A stretch of 64,000 bases of DNA from Aminiphilus circumscriptus DSM 16581 (GTDB lineage Bacteria > Synergistota > Synergistia > Synergistales > Aminiphilaceae). The number at the start of each line of letters is the position of its first letter. The first letter of the stretch is position 1. This document shows positions 63,645 through 64,000 of the stretch, one piece after another. The notes under the pieces were generated by a model, which ran no database searches, was not told the DNA's origin, and saw only the letters and a program-made list of their open reading frames with translations. Made by a program: the position numbers and the translations under genes. The stretch covers positions 620,001 through 684,000 of the forward strand of contig NZ_JAFY01000007.1 in the NCBI RefSeq assembly GCF_000526375.1, in the 5' to 3' direction.

Positions 63645-64000
63645 ATGCGCCCTCTTTCCGTCATCGTACGAACCGTCTGTAATGTCTTTGCGTGGTTCAT
63701 GGTAGTGTACGGGACCTATATCATCGTCCACGGGCATCTTTCTCCCGGAGGCGGATTTCAAGGCGGTGCCGTCGTCGCTACCTTCATTGCGTTTCTTCTC
63801 GTCGCCCATGGCGGCGGCAAGGTCTTCGGATGGGTACGCAAGGGAGTGTACACCGCTCTGGAGCAAACCGGACTGCTGCTCTTCATCGGTGCGGGGTTTC
63901 TCGGAATCGGAACGACCTTCTTCTACAATGTCCTCGCAAAGCGGGGAGGGCTGTTTGGAGCGACGGTACCGCTCGGACCCAATGCGGGCGTTCTCAACAG
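63645..64000 (+). CDS. mnhB: MnhB-domain antiporter subunit, 3' end cut by the window
   Basis: The ATG follows the previous stop directly. The 118 visible residues show the MnhB signature YIIVHGHLSPGGGFQGGAVVA and membrane helices (LLLFIGAGFLGIGTTFF). It corresponds to MrpB/MbhF. The gene continues past base 64000, so length and stop are unknown. Confidence 0.9.
   Translation, partial: MRPLSVIVRTVCNVFAWFMVVYGTYIIVHGHLSPGGGFQGGAVVATFIAFLLVAHGGGKVFGWVRKGVYTALEQTGLLLFIGAGFLGIGTTFFYNVLAKRGGLFGATVPLGPNAGVLN

Overview
This 64 kb window looks like the chromosome of a motile, fermentative, GC-rich (high 50s percent by eye) anaerobe of the phylum Synergistota, possibly near Aminiphilus. The assignment rests on the 16S rRNA gene near the right end, on the mix of Firmicutes-like regulators (HutP, TRAP/MtrB, PerR, glmS ribozyme, DUF1385-prfA-prmC order), and on a TAXI-type TRAP binding protein and the pyruvate-phosphate dikinase pathway. 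The genus is a guess. GTG and TTG starts are frequent and are usually backed by a strong GGAGG-type ribosome binding site.

Layout. 1-2.4 kb: the end of a coiled-coil gene, a lone TAXI binding protein, a HutP-family RNA-binding protein and rpmE. 2.5-8.9 kb: thyX, a DUF1385 membrane protein, prfA, prmC, a thioredoxin reductase carrying a degenerate thioredoxin domain, a PfkB sugar kinase and a CBS protein. 8.9-11.1 kb: fliS and a flgN-like gene behind a sigma-28-like promoter, then an M48 protease. 11.2-20 kb: dnaX, dnaE, mtrB (TRAP), pyk, a Nudix hydrolase and nfo. 20-24.6 kb: an alanine/ornithine racemase family gene split by a frameshift, then the c-di-AMP cluster cdaA-cdaR-glmM. 24.6-28 kb: a MITE-like element, galU, then glmS preceded by a clear glmS ribozyme. 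28-30.2 kb, minus strand: a pseudo-receiver/receiver protein, a CAAX-type membrane protease and a PerR-like regulator. 30.3-41.2 kb: tRNA-Gln, glmU-prs-rplY-pth, mfd, mazG, a carboxyltransferase subunit, a NifU-like protein and phoH. 41.2-47.2 kb: pgpH-type HD phosphodiesterase, ybeY, CNNM/CorC-type protein, cdd, era, recO. 47.3-55 kb: glyQ, glyS, PPDK regulatory protein, ppdK and dgt. 55-59.5 kb: a class A PBP on the minus strand, divergent from a 16S-tRNA-Ile-tRNA-Ala unit that ends in a strong terminator without 23S or 5S. 59.5-64 kb: a YgiQ radical SAM protein, a ThiS-like protein, and the start of an Mrp/Mbh-type antiporter operon cut by the window edge.

How the genes fit together. Cell-wall precursor supply is well represented: glmS, glmM and glmU make UDP-GlcNAc, galU makes UDP-glucose, and the PBP polymerises peptidoglycan. 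GlmS is under ribozyme control by its product GlcN6P, and glmM is co-transcribed with cdaA-cdaR, as in Firmicutes. A c-di-AMP synthase and a PgpH-type phosphodiesterase both lie in the window. The PEP/pyruvate node appears several times: pyruvate kinase with a PEP-utiliser domain, PPDK with its regulatory kinase, and a pyruvate/oxaloacetate carboxyltransferase. Translation and replication/repair housekeeping genes fill much of the rest.

Most notable points: the 16S unit unlinked from 23S, two orphan ligand-gated RNA-binding regulators (HutP and TRAP), a candidate programmed frameshift site in dnaX, the split racemase gene, the 108-base MITE-like element, and an Mbh-like order of antiporter genes at the right edge. 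I found no CRISPR array, prophage or full insertion sequence.
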